A stretch of DNA of 64,000 nt from the NCBI RefSeq assembly GCF_020880995.1, contig NZ_JAJISD010000007.1, positions 310,001 to 374,000 of the forward strand, read 5' to 3'. Position numbers and translations under genes: made by a program. This stretch comes from Reyranella aquatilis. Its GTDB lineage: Bacteria; Pseudomonadota; Alphaproteobacteria; Reyranellales; Reyranellaceae. The notes beneath the pieces were generated by a model, which searched no databases, was not told the DNA's origin, and saw nothing but the letters and a program-made list of their open reading frames with translations. Below are positions 56,361 through 64,000 of the stretch, one piece after another. How positions within the stretch are numbered: the stretch's first letter is position 1; every line of letters starts with the position of its first letter.

Positions 56361-56732
56361 TCAGGTCTTCTGACCCGGAGGCGCCGGCGTCGACGCCGGC
56401 GGTGTCTTGCCGGCGGGATCCTTGGCCGTGCAGACGTCGGCGCGAAGGCGCTCTTTGAGCGTCGCGATCTGGTCTTCGATCTGCTTGTTGGCGGCCTTCT
56501 GCTTCTCGATCTGCTCCTCGAGCGCCTTCACTTGCGCCGCGTCAGGGCCGGCCGGTGCGGGGGGCGCCGGCGGTGCGGGAAGCTGGACGGCAACGTTCAC
56601 GATCGGACGGTAGAAGAGATACCAGCCCAGCCCGAGGCCCGCCGCGAGCAGGAAGAAACCGCCCACCAGGCCGCCCAGAATCCAGGGCCAGCGCGGCGTC
56701 GGTTGTTCTTGGGTCTGAGAGGGTTCGGCCAT
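56361..56732 (-). CDS. Hypothetical membrane-anchored coiled-coil protein
   Basis: 123 residues from ATG 56732. A short cytosolic N-terminus precedes one transmembrane helix (WILGGLVGGFFLLAAGLGLG), a Pro/Ala stretch, a coiled coil (VKALEEQIEKQKAANKQIED) and a Pro-rich tail with one cysteine (ADVCTAKDP). No family was recognised. The order helix, Pro-rich spacer, coiled coil and cysteine echoes the SrfA-like proteins. It is upstream of cyoA but separated by 92 bases. Confidence 0.7.
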   Translation of the reverse strand: MAEPSQTQEQPTPRWPWILGGLVGGFFLLAAGLGLGWYLFYRPIVNVAVQLPAPPAPPAPAGPDAAQVKALEEQIEKQKAANKQIEDQIATLKERLRADVCTAKDPAGKTPPASTPAPPGQKT

Positions 56733-56841
56733 GTGCCAGTGAGGCTCCCGTTGGACAGCGCAGTCAATACCCGCCCCGCGGCGGAATTTGGGCGCCGGGC
56801 GGGCCAACGCGGGGCTCTTGCGCGGTCCCGAATGAGATATA

Positions 56842-56855
56842 AGTGTATATGCACT
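56842..56855. promoter_or_regulatory. Imperfect palindrome before the thiolase gene
   Basis: AGTGTATATGCACT matches its own reverse complement at 12 of 14 positions and lies 67 bases before the thiolase start, in an AT-rich patch of the divergent spacer. It could be an operator for a TetR- or MarR-type regulator; nothing more can be said. Confidence 0.35.
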
Positions 56856-56921
56856 CACCGGCCTCTCGACCGGCAGCACGGCCGCGTCTAGGGTCGCCGC
56901 CACGAACCAAGGAGAGTTTCC

Positions 56922-58091
56922 ATGACCGCGTGCATCGTCGGTTGGTCCCACGGCAAATTCGGCAAGCTCGACGGCGAGACCAGCGAATCGCTGATCGTCA
57001 AGGCAGCGTCCGAGGCGATCGCGCATGCCGGCATCGAGCCCAAGGACGTCGACGTGATCTACGTCGGCAACATGAACGGCGGCTTCGTGCGCCAGGAGTT
57101 CCACTCCTCGCTGCCGCTGCAAACCCACCCCGACCTGCGCTTCAAGCCCTCGACCCGCGTCGAGAATGCCTGCGCGACCGGCTCGGCCGCGATACACATG
57201 GGCCTCAACACGCTGGCCGCCGGCAAGGCGCGCTTCGTGCTGGTGGTCGGCGTGGAGAAGATGACCGAGCTCAACTCCGCGCAGGCCGGCGAGGTGCTGA
57301 TCAAGGCGTCGTACGTCGCCGAGGAAGCCAATATCGAGGCGGGCTTCGCGGGCATCTTCGGCAAGATCACCTCGGCCTACTTCCAGCGCTACGGCGACAA
57401 GTCCGACGCGCTCGCGAAGATCGCGGTCAAGGCGCACCGGAACGGCGCGAAGAATCCTTACGCCCACTTCCAGAAGGAGTTCGCCTACGAGTTCTGCCGC
57501 ACGCCCTCGGACAAGAACCCGTTCGTCGCCGGCCCGCTGAAGCGCACCGACTGCTCGCCGGTCACCGACGGTGCGGCGGCGGTGATCCTGACCGACGTCG
57601 GCACGGCGCTCGGCATGAAGCAGGCGATCGCCTTCCGCGCCGCCGAGCACGTCAACGACTTCCTGCCGATGAGCCGCCGCGACATCATCAAGTTCGAGGG
57701 GCCGCAGCTTGCCTGGCAGCGTGCACTCAAGTCCGCGCATCTCGACCTGCTCGATCTCTCGTTCGTCGAGAGCCACGACTGCTTCACCTCCGCCGAGCTG
57801 ATCGAATACGAGGCGATGGGCCTCACGGCACCGGGCGAAGGCGAGCGCGCCATCCATGAAGGCTGGGTCGAGCGCGACGGCAAGCTGCCGGTCAACGTCT
57901 CGGGCGGTCTCAAGGCCAAGGGCCATCCGGTCGGTGCCACCGGCGTCAGCATGCACGTGATGACGGCCATGCAGCTCGCCGGCACCGCGCCCGAGGGCCT
58001 GCAACTGCCGAAGGCCAAGCTCGGCGGCGTGTTCAACATGGGAGGCGCGGCCGTCGCCAACTATGTGAGCATCCTCGAGCCGCTGCGCTAG
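56922..58091 (+). CDS. SCP2-type thiolase / acetyl-CoA acetyltransferase
   Basis: A 389-residue thiolase. The nucleophilic cysteine is C84 in ENACATGSAA, and the general-base region GHPVGATG, ESHDCFTSAE and GGVFNMGGAAVANYV match the SCP2/sterol-carrier thiolase branch. It probably cleaves or condenses an acyl-CoA. The substrate is not predicted. It is followed after five bases by the TerB/Coq4-like gene. Confidence 0.92.
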   Translation: MTACIVGWSHGKFGKLDGETSESLIVKAASEAIAHAGIEPKDVDVIYVGNMNGGFVRQEFHSSLPLQTHPDLRFKPSTRVENACATGSAAIHMGLNTLAAGKARFVLVVGVEKMTELNSAQAGEVLIKASYVAEEANIEAGFAGIFGKITSAYFQRYGDKSDALAKIAVKAHRNGAKNPYAHFQKEFAYEFCRTPSDKNPFVAGPLKRTDCSPVTDGAAAVILTDVGTALGMKQAIAFRAAEHVNDFLPMSRRDIIKFEGPQLAWQRALKSAHLDLLDLSFVESHDCFTSAELIEYEAMGLTAPGEGERAIHEGWVERDGKLPVNVSGGLKAKGHPVGATGVSMHVMTAMQLAGTAPEGLQLPKAKLGGVFNMGGAAVANYVSILEPLR

Positions 58092-58096
58092 AACCA

Positions 58097-59053
58097 TTGC
58101 GCGCCGTCGGCCCTCGCGAAAGCGACGTCATCCTGGGCGCCATGCGCCAGGTGGCGCTGGCCGGCGGACACACGATCACCTACGCCGACACGGCAAGCAT
58201 CCGGGCGGCGGCGCACTATCTGCTGCGCCGCCACGGGCTGGTCGATCTCGGCACGCTGCCCGCGGCCGAACCGGCCGATCTGGTCGAAGTCTTGAAGGAT
58301 CGCGCGCTCGCCGAGGAGGCGGTGAAGTACCTCGCCATCATGGCCATGGTCGACGGCTCGCTCGACCACGGCAAACTGAAGCGCGTGCTCGAATACTCCC
58401 GCGCCCTCGACATCGAGGCCGACTATCTCACCGACCTCGTCGAGGCGGCCTCCGGTCACATTGCCTGGGCCACCGCCGACATGTGGCGCAAGAATTTCCA
58501 CAGCGTACTCAGCCGCTCCTCCGAAGGCCTCGATCCCAATGTCTGGATCCGCCCCTACGCGGGCGCCAACGCCGATCCGGCGCTGGTCGAGCGCTACGAG
58601 GCGCTGGGCCGTCTGCCGCAGAACACGTTCGGAAAGGCACTCTGGGACTTCGACAAGGAGAACGGCTATCCCTTCCCCGGCGACCCGATGGCGCTGAACG
58701 CCGCCTTCGGCACGGCGCACGATTCAACGCACGTCATTTCGGGCTACGACACCAGCGCGCGCGGCGAGCTGCTGGTCTCGACCTTCACGGCCGGCATGCA
58801 CCCCATCAATCCGATGAGCGGCCACATCCTGCCGGTGATCTTCTTCTTCCATTTCGGCGAGCAGCTGAACGACGTGGGCCATGCCGGCAAGGGCGGCCTC
58901 GATCCCGACGAGTTCTGGCATGCCTGGGCGCGCGGCGCGGAGATGACGGTCGATCTCTTCGATCCGAAGTGGAGCGTCTGGGACTGGGTCGAGCACGACC
59001 TCGAAGCGCTGCGCCATCAATGGAACGTGACGCCGCCGGGGAACCGGCGTTAA
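58097..59053 (+). CDS. TerB-like / Coq4-like two-domain protein
   Basis: About 318 residues. The N-terminal part (about 60-130) resembles TerB-type helical bundles (YLAIMAMVDGSLDHGKLKRV). The C-terminal part has the Coq4 metal motif HDxxH-x11-E exactly (H208 D209, H212, E224 in HDSTHVISGYDTSARGE), followed by a HPINPMSGH segment. Coq4 acts in ubiquinone synthesis as an oxidative decarboxylase. Start is uncertain: TTG 58097, five bases after the thiolase stop, or ATG 58142. Role here is unknown, perhaps in membrane-lipid or quinone chemistry. Confidence 0.75.
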   Translation: MRAVGPRESDVILGAMRQVALAGGHTITYADTASIRAAAHYLLRRHGLVDLGTLPAAEPADLVEVLKDRALAEEAVKYLAIMAMVDGSLDHGKLKRVLEYSRALDIEADYLTDLVEAASGHIAWATADMWRKNFHSVLSRSSEGLDPNVWIRPYAGANADPALVERYEALGRLPQNTFGKALWDFDKENGYPFPGDPMALNAAFGTAHDSTHVISGYDTSARGELLVSTFTAGMHPINPMSGHILPVIFFFHFGEQLNDVGHAGKGGLDPDEFWHAWARGAEMTVDLFDPKWSVWDWVEHDLEALRHQWNVTPPGNRR

Positions 59054-59075
59054 GTCGACGCGATTGAAGAAAGCG

Positions 59076-59174
59076 AAAGGTCCCTCGCTACGCCCGGGAT
59101 GACAGCTGTTCTTGGATCGGCGCACTGCGCGAATCACAACAAATTTGTCATCCCGGGCGTAGCGAGGGACCTTT
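59076..59174. repeat. Perfect 29-base inverted repeat, REP-like
   Basis: The left arm 59076-59104 (begins AAAGGTCCCTCGCTACGCCC) and the right arm 59146-59174 are perfect reverse complements separated by 41 bases. The pair fills the convergent junction between the TerB/Coq4-like gene and the SDR gene. A related single unit is at 7412-7437. Transcribed, the arms would form a very stable stem on either strand, so a bidirectional terminator or REP-pair role is likely. Confidence 0.85.
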
Positions 59175-59179
59175 GCGCC

Positions 59180-59977
59180 TCACACCACCGGGCTCGCGCC
59201 GCCGTCGACGTTGATGGCAACGCCGGTGATGAACGACCCCGCATCGGAGCAGAGGAAGCAGGCCATGCGGGCGAACTCCTCGGCCTTGCCCATGCGGCCG
59301 AGCGGGATGCGGCCCTTGGCCATGCCGGCGAGGAATTCCTCGTAGGTCTTGCCCTCGCCGGCCGCGGTCTTGTGCCGGCGCGCCCACTGGTCGCTCTCGA
59401 TGAGCCCGACCAGCATCGCGTTCACGAGGATGTTGTCTTTGGCCAGCTCCTGGCTCATCGCCTTGGTGAGCGCGAGGCCCGCGGCGCGGCTGACGCTGGT
59501 CGGTGTCGAGTTGGCGGTCGGAGCCTTGGCGCCGATGTTCAGCACGTTGACGATGCGGCCCCACTTGCGCGCGCGCATGCCGGGGATGGCCGCGCGGCTG
59601 AGACGGATGGCGGCGAACAGCTTCAGGTCGAGATCGCCCTGCCAGTCCTCGTCGGTCACGGTCTCGAACGACTTGGCATGGCTGATGCCGGCATTGTTCA
59701 CGACGATGTCGACCTTGCCGAACTCGGCCTCGACCTTCTTGAACGTGTCGGCGATCGGCTGGGCCTGCGAGACGTCGCACGAATAGGCCTCGATCTTGAT
59801 GTTGGCCTTGCCGGCCGCCTTCTGGACCTCGGCCTTGGCCGCGGCGAGCGCATCGGCCTTGCGGGCCAGCAGTGCGACCGACGCGCCCGACGCCGCGAAC
59901 TCCTTGGCCATGGCCAGGCCGAGGCCCGTGCTCGCGCCGGTGATCACGGCCACGCGGCCATCCATACGTACGTCCAT
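59180..59977 (-). CDS. Short-chain dehydrogenase-fold protein lacking catalytic residues
   Basis: A 265-residue Rossmann-fold SDR. The cofactor motif TGASTGLG at 13-20 and NNAG are intact. The catalytic tetrad is not: the YxxxK position reads T160...R164 (in TPTSVSRAAG), the usual serine position is about N147 in NVLNIGAK, and the Asn position reads Lys. Cofactor binding without classical oxidoreduction, or an alternative mechanism, is implied. The C-terminus FITGVAINVDGGASPVV is standard. It ends 6 bases from the inverted repeat and has VOC and TetR genes upstream. Confidence 0.88.
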   Translation of the reverse strand: MDVRMDGRVAVITGASTGLGLAMAKEFAASGASVALLARKADALAAAKAEVQKAAGKANIKIEAYSCDVSQAQPIADTFKKVEAEFGKVDIVVNNAGISHAKSFETVTDEDWQGDLDLKLFAAIRLSRAAIPGMRARKWGRIVNVLNIGAKAPTANSTPTSVSRAAGLALTKAMSQELAKDNILVNAMLVGLIESDQWARRHKTAAGEGKTYEEFLAGMAKGRIPLGRMGKAEEFARMACFLCSDAGSFITGVAINVDGGASPVV

Positions 59978-60024
59978 CTTGTCCTCCCGAAGTCAGCGAA
60001 ATCGGGCGACACCATATCCATCGA

Positions 60025-60450
60025 TCAGCGGGGCAGCGAGTCCGGTGCGTATTGCTGGGCGAACTCGGCGCTGGGCGGGATCGGCTTGATCACGTCGATG
60101 GCGATCCCGTTGGGATCCTCGGTGATGAAGTGCCGCTGGCCGAAAGGCTCGTCGCGCAAGGCGAGATGGATCCGCAGCCCCTCCGCCTGCGCCCTTGCAT
60201 AGAGAGCATCGACATCCTCGACCTCGAAATTCACCAGCACGCCCGAAGCCTTCTTGCGGAACGGCGCGGGAATCGTCTCGTGGCGATAGTCGAGGATCGC
60301 GAGGTTCGCCTTGTCCGATGCCGTACTGGTGAGATGGATGTACCAGTCCGCCTCGAAGGCGCGACGAAAGCCGAAGTGCTTTTCCCAGAAGGCCGCGGTA
60401 CCGGCGACGTCGTCGGTGCAAAGCACCGTGTAGAACTCCTTGAGCTGCAT
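60025..60450 (-). CDS. VOC (glyoxalase/dioxygenase) family protein
   Basis: 141 residues with one vicinal-oxygen-chelate module pair ([58 protein letters not shown]). A good GGAGAGGG site precedes ATG 60450, and the family start MQLKEFYTV confirms it. The substrate is unknown. It is divergent from the TetR regulator and very likely controlled by it. Confidence 0.9.
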   Translation of the reverse strand: MQLKEFYTVLCTDDVAGTAAFWEKHFGFRRAFEADWYIHLTSTASDKANLAILDYRHETIPAPFRKKASGVLVNFEVEDVDALYARAQAEGLRIHLALRDEPFGQRHFITEDPNGIAIDVIKPIPPSAEFAQQYAPDSLPR

Positions 60451-60474
60451 TTGCCCTCTCCTGCGTTGCGACTT

Positions 60475-60517
60475 ACATGCAGTCTGTCGGTACGACATTT
60501 AGAAACAGGCTGTATGT
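60475..60517. promoter_or_regulatory. Paired operator for the TetR regulator
   Basis: Two half-elements form an inverted repeat: ACATGCAGTCTGT (60475-60487) and ACAGGCTGTATGT (60505-60517); the first matches the reverse complement of the second at 11 of 13 positions. Each also holds a smaller palindrome CAGNCTG. The second abuts the tetR start codon, so binding should block tetR itself and the VOC gene. Confidence 0.7.
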
Positions 60518-61156
60518 ATGTCAAGACCCCGAACCCAGGCCGAGCGACTGGCCGCCACGCGCGCAACGCTTATGCGAGAGGCCCGGCTGATCTTCGCCGC
60601 CTCGGGCTACGATGCCGCCGCGACGGAGGAGATCGTGCAGCGCTCCAACGTCACGCGCGGCGCGCTCTACTATCACTTCAAGGACAAGCGGGCGGTGTTC
60701 GAGGCGATCGTCGAGGAGGTGGCGCGCGAGATCGCGGCGGCGATTGATCGGAAGGCCGACCCCGTCGGCGATCCCCTACAGGCGCTGATCGAGGGCACGC
60801 GCGCGTTTCTCGATGCCTGTCTCGATCCTGCGGTCCGCCGCATCTACCTGATCGATGCGCCCGCCGTGCTGGGCTGGCATCGCTGGCGCGAAATCGACGC
60901 GCCGCACGGCCTGCGCTCCCTGCGCGAAGGCGTGACGGCGGTGCTCGCTGAGCGACCCGGCCAGGGGCTGAGCGTCGAACCCGTCACGTTCCTGCTGTCC
61001 GGCGCCTTCAATGAGGCCGCTCTCTGGGTTGCAGAAGCGAAAGACGAAAAGACCGCACGCCGCGAGATGGACCGTTCGCTGGTTCAGCTCATGGAGCGGC
61101 TGTTCGGCTCTCCCGCCGAGCCCGCTCGACCGCCGCGAGCACGCGCTCGGGCGTAG
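60518..61156 (+). CDS. TetR/AcrR-family transcriptional regulator
   Basis: A 212-residue regulator. The N-terminal helix-turn-helix ARLIFAASGYDAAATEEIVQ, then NVTRGALYYHFKDKRAVFEA, is canonical; the ligand-binding helical domain is not specific. The start codon directly follows the second operator arm with no ribosome site, so the transcript may be leaderless. Its last 68 bases overlap the end of the convergent xdhB gene. Confidence 0.93.
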   Translation: MSRPRTQAERLAATRATLMREARLIFAASGYDAAATEEIVQRSNVTRGALYYHFKDKRAVFEAIVEEVAREIAAAIDRKADPVGDPLQALIEGTRAFLDACLDPAVRRIYLIDAPAVLGWHRWREIDAPHGLRSLREGVTAVLAERPGQGLSVEPVTFLLSGAFNEAALWVAEAKDEKTARREMDRSLVQLMERLFGSPAEPARPPRARARA

Positions 61157-63407
61157 CCGGCGCGTCGAGCCTCACGGGCGTCCTGCGGCTCCCCACCGCG
61201 CCGATCGCGTCCTTGAGCGCGGTCCAGACGGCGGTCGCCAGCATCAGCGGCGGCTCGCCCACCGCCTTGGAGCGGAAGATCGTCGCTTCGCGCGACGGGG
61301 CATTGTCGAGCAGCGTCACGTTGAACACCGGCGGCACGTCGCGGCTGCCGGGAATCTTGTAGGTCGACGGCCCCGCCGTGCGCAGCCGGCCGCTCGCGTC
61401 CCACCAGAGTTCCTCGCAGGTGAGCCATCCCTGCCCCTGCACGAAAGCGCCCTCGATCTGGCCGAGGTCGATGGCGGGGTTGAGCGAGCGGCCGCAATCC
61501 TGGACGAGATCGGCGCGCAACACGCGGCTCTCGCCGGTCAGGGTGTCGATCGCCACTTCCGCCATGGCCGCGCCGAATGAGAAATAGAAGAACGGCCGGC
61601 CACGCATCGAGACAGGATCCCAATGGATCTTCGGCGTCTTGTAGTAGCCGGTCGCGGAGAGCGAGACGCGGCCGAGCCAGCAGAGCTTCGCCAACTCGCC
61701 GAATGTCAGCACCTGGTTGCTGCCGGGCCTGGCGATGCGCACGGTGCCGTCGGCAAATTCGATGTCGGTCTCGGCCACGCCGAAATGCTCGGCGGCATAG
61801 GCCACCATGCGGCTGCGGATCGTGTTCGCGGCATCCCAAGCCGCCCAGCCGTTGAGGTCGGACCCCGTCGAGGCGGCGGTCGGCGAGGTGTTGGGCACCT
61901 CGGCGGTCGAGGTGGCGGAGGGCCGGATGCGATCGACATCGACCTGGAAGACCTCGGCCACCACCTGGGCCACCTTGATGAACAGGCCCTGCCCCATCTC
62001 GGTGCCGCCATGGTTCAGGCGGATCGACCCGTCGGTATAGACATGCACCAGCGCGCCGGCCTGGTTCATGTGCGGCAGGTTGAAGGAGATGCCGAACTTC
62101 AGCGGAAAGAGTCCCAGCCCGCGCTTCAGCACCGGGTTCGCGGCGTTGAAGGCATCGATCTCGGCGCGCCGCCGCTCGAGTTCGCCGCCTGCCTTCACCT
62201 CGGCCCAGCACCGTTCGAGATGATTCTCGTCGACCGTCTGGCCGTAAGGCGTTTCGTCCCGGCCCTCGGCATAGAAGTTGAGCGCGCGCACCTCGACGGG
62301 ATCGCGGCCGAGATGATGGGCGATGCGGTCGAGCGCATCCTCCATCACCACCACGCCCTGCGGCCCGCCGAAGCCGCGGAACGCCGTGTTCGACTGCTTG
62401 TGGGTGCGGCAGGCGTAGCCCACGGCGCGGAAGTGCGGGATCCAGTAGGCGTTGTCGGTATGGGTGAGCGCCCGCGTCACCACGCCGGGTGTCATGTCGA
62501 GGCTCCAGCCGGCATCCGCCGCCAGCACCGCATCGAGCGCCAGCACGCGCCCCTCGCTGTCGAAGCCCACCGTGTAGCGATAGTCGAAGCCGTGGCGCTT
62601 GCCGGTCGTCACCATGTCGACCTCGCGCGGCAGGCGCAGCTTCACCGGCCGCCCTGTATGGTTAGCGGCGATCGCCGCCGCAGCGGCCACCCAGGTGGCG
62701 TTGCTCTCCTTGCCGCCGAAGCCGCCGCCAAGACGGCGCACCACCGCTGTGACGCGATTGAAGTCCCAGCCCAGCACCCGGGCGCAGACATGCTGGACCT
62801 CGGTCGGATGCTGGGTCGAGGAATGGACGGTGATGTCGCCATCCTCACCGGGCAGTGCGAAGGCGATCTGGCTCTCCAGATAGAAATGCTCCTGCCCGCC
62901 GACGCTGAATTCGGCGGTGAGCCGATGCGGCGCCGCGGCCAGCGCCGCGTCCGGGTCGCCGCGCAGGATCGTGGCCGGCGCCTGGACGTAGGATTCGCGG
63001 GCGAGCGCGGTTGCGATGTCGAGGATGGGCTCCCCGGCCTCGATCTCGACGACCACCTTCGCGGCGGCCGCCCGCGCGGCATCGAGCGTCTCGGCAACGA
63101 CCATCGCCAGCGTCTGGCCCGCGAACTCGACCCGGTCGAGGGCGAACAGCGGCTCGTTCTTGCCGATGGCCGCGATGTCGTTGCGGCCGGGAATGTCATG
63201 GGGCCCCAGCACTGCCACCACGCCCGGCATGGTCTTCGCGGCATCGGCGTCGAGCCGCATGAGCCTCCCGCAGGCGACTTTGCTCAGGACCAGGGCCGCG
63301 TGGAGCGTGCCCGGCGGTTCGGGCATGTCGTCGATATAGAGCGCCTGCCCCGTGACGTGCTTCAGCGCGCTGTCATGGCGTCGCGCGACATGGATCTTGT
63401 CGCTCAC
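61089..63407 (-). CDS. xdhB: Xanthine dehydrogenase molybdopterin-binding subunit
   Basis: About 772 residues from GTG 63407, which overlaps the upstream gene's stop by four bases (GTGA). VTGQALYIDDMPEPPGTLHA is the usual start. The Moco-site motifs RLGGGFGGKES, FRGFGGPQGVVVMED and GGTEMGQGLF are present, with the catalytic glutamate in VGEPPLML. It oxidises hypoxanthine/xanthine in purine catabolism. The ribosome site before the GTG lies inside the preceding gene. Confidence 0.95.
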   Translation of the reverse strand: MSDKIHVARRHDSALKHVTGQALYIDDMPEPPGTLHAALVLSKVACGRLMRLDADAAKTMPGVVAVLGPHDIPGRNDIAAIGKNEPLFALDRVEFAGQTLAMVVAETLDAARAAAAKVVVEIEAGEPILDIATALARESYVQAPATILRGDPDAALAAAPHRLTAEFSVGGQEHFYLESQIAFALPGEDGDITVHSSTQHPTEVQHVCARVLGWDFNRVTAVVRRLGGGFGGKESNATWVAAAAAIAANHTGRPVKLRLPREVDMVTTGKRHGFDYRYTVGFDSEGRVLALDAVLAADAGWSLDMTPGVVTRALTHTDNAYWIPHFRAVGYACRTHKQSNTAFRGFGGPQGVVVMEDALDRIAHHLGRDPVEVRALNFYAEGRDETPYGQTVDENHLERCWAEVKAGGELERRRAEIDAFNAANPVLKRGLGLFPLKFGISFNLPHMNQAGALVHVYTDGSIRLNHGGTEMGQGLFIKVAQVVAEVFQVDVDRIRPSATSTAEVPNTSPTAASTGSDLNGWAAWDAANTIRSRMVAYAAEHFGVAETDIEFADGTVRIARPGSNQVLTFGELAKLCWLGRVSLSATGYYKTPKIHWDPVSMRGRPFFYFSFGAAMAEVAIDTLTGESRVLRADLVQDCGRSLNPAIDLGQIEGAFVQGQGWLTCEELWWDASGRLRTAGPSTYKIPGSRDVPPVFNVTLLDNAPSREATIFRSKAVGEPPLMLATAVWTALKDAIGAVGSRRTPVRLDAPATPERVLAAVERARRESRTAAP

Positions 63408-64000
63408 AGTGCCTCGACCTCCAGCGCGCGACCCGGCTCGGCGAGACGCAGTTCCAGCCGCCGCAGCAGGTTGGCCGCGACCTGCCGGCGATAGGCGGCC
63501 GAACCGCGCCAGTCGTCGAGCGGCTTGAAGTCGCTCTCCACCGCGGCGATCGCCGCCGCAAACCCGTCTTTCAGCAGCGCCGCCTCGGTCGCCCGCGCCC
63601 GGCGCGATGTCGCCGCCATGCCGCCGAAGGCCAGACGCGCATCCTCGATCCTGCCGTTGCGGATGCGCACGCGGTAGGCGCCGGCGACGGTGGAGATGTC
63701 CTGGTCGCGGCGCTTGCTCACCTTGTCGCAATGAAACGTCTCGCCTTCCCAAAGGCGCGGCATCGAAAGACTCTGGATGATCTCGTCCGGCGCCAGCTCG
63801 GTCTTGCGATAGTCGAGGAAGAAGTCGTCGAGCGGGATCTCGCGGGTCCCGCGCGGCGAGACCAGGGTCAGGCTTGCTTCCAGCGCCAGCAGCACCGGCG
63901 GCATGTCGCCGATCGGCGAGGCCGTTCCGATATTGCCGCCGATCGTGCCCATGTTGCGGATCTGCCGCGATCCCAGACGGGAGAGATAGGCGCGCAAGGC
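63404..64000 (-). CDS. xdhA: Xanthine dehydrogenase FAD/FeS subunit, 5' end beyond window
   Basis: The C-terminal part of about 198 residues is visible: the FAD-binding region (SRQIRNMGTIGGNIGTASPI, PPVLLALEASLTLVSPRG) and the C-terminal CO-dehydrogenase-flavoprotein-like domain (STVAGAYRVRIRNGRIEDAR, LAFGGMAATSRRARATEAAL). The [2Fe-2S] N-terminal domain must lie to the right of the window edge. The apparent ATG at 63997 is internal. It is coupled to xdhB. Confidence 0.93.
   Translation of the reverse strand, partial: ALRAYLSRLGSRQIRNMGTIGGNIGTASPIGDMPPVLLALEASLTLVSPRGTREIPLDDFFLDYRKTELAPDEIIQSLSMPRLWEGETFHCDKVSKRRDQDISTVAGAYRVRIRNGRIEDARLAFGGMAATSRRARATEAALLKDGFAAAIAAVESDFKPLDDWRGSAAYRRQVAANLLRRLELRLAEPGRALEVEAL

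Overview
The window is a GC-rich chromosomal segment of a free-living or host-associated alphaproteobacterium. Evidence for this is the very high GC at third codon positions, two Bug-type solute receptors, CaiB/BaiF and thiolase genes, a RirA/Fur/Irr-style haem-uptake locus headed by hemP, and a cyo quinol oxidase. A Reyranella/Rhodospirillales-like organism fits best, but this is inference from gene content, not a sequence match. No IS element, prophage, tRNA, rRNA or CRISPR array was seen, and no gap between genes exceeds 300 bases.

Layout. 1-13 kb: mixed catabolic genes (partial Bug receptor, acetolactate-synthase-like ThDP enzyme, NIPSNAP, glycine-rich RRM protein with a clear terminator, DUF1194 protein, class II aldolase, carboxymuconolactone-decarboxylase-like protein, LysE exporter, cyclase, an OpgC/GDSL-esterase pair, alpha/beta hydrolase, CaiB/BaiF CoA-transferase, second Bug receptor). 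13.3-20.5 kb: patatin, then a divergent copper-resistance locus. A leftward csoR-orf-cupredoxin-copA(oxidase)-copB unit and a rightward Cu+-ATPase share a 37-base spacer carrying a CsoR-type palindrome. 20.6-25.6 kb: small membrane protein, TerC, purC and the Kup K+ transporter. 25.6-33.6 kb: haem acquisition (hemP, TonB-dependent receptor, TonB, hmuS, hmuT, hmuU, hmuV), almost entirely translationally coupled.

33.7-43.7 kb is the most interesting stretch: six rightward genes related to the poorly understood SrfABC proteins. Two are paralogous membrane-anchored SrfA-like proteins. SrfB shows the three nucleotide-site motifs of the actin/Hsp70 ATPase fold. SrfC is a P-loop GTPase-like protein. 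A single-pass Sel1-repeat protein and a secreted protein follow and are tightly coupled to the core. A plausible reading is an envelope-spanning, nucleotide-driven assembly; its function is unknown.

43.9-51.8 kb: complete kdpFABCDE high-affinity K+ system with an extra 27-residue leader-position membrane peptide and helically phased direct repeats upstream. 52-56.3 kb: cyoABCD bo3-type quinol oxidase plus an unknown membrane protein. 56.3-64 kb: coiled-coil membrane protein, SCP2-type thiolase, a TerB-like/Coq4-like fusion candidate, an SDR lacking its catalytic residues, a VOC protein divergent from a TetR regulator with a paired operator, and the end of a xanthine dehydrogenase operon that runs off the right edge. 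REP-like palindromes sit in three convergent gene junctions.
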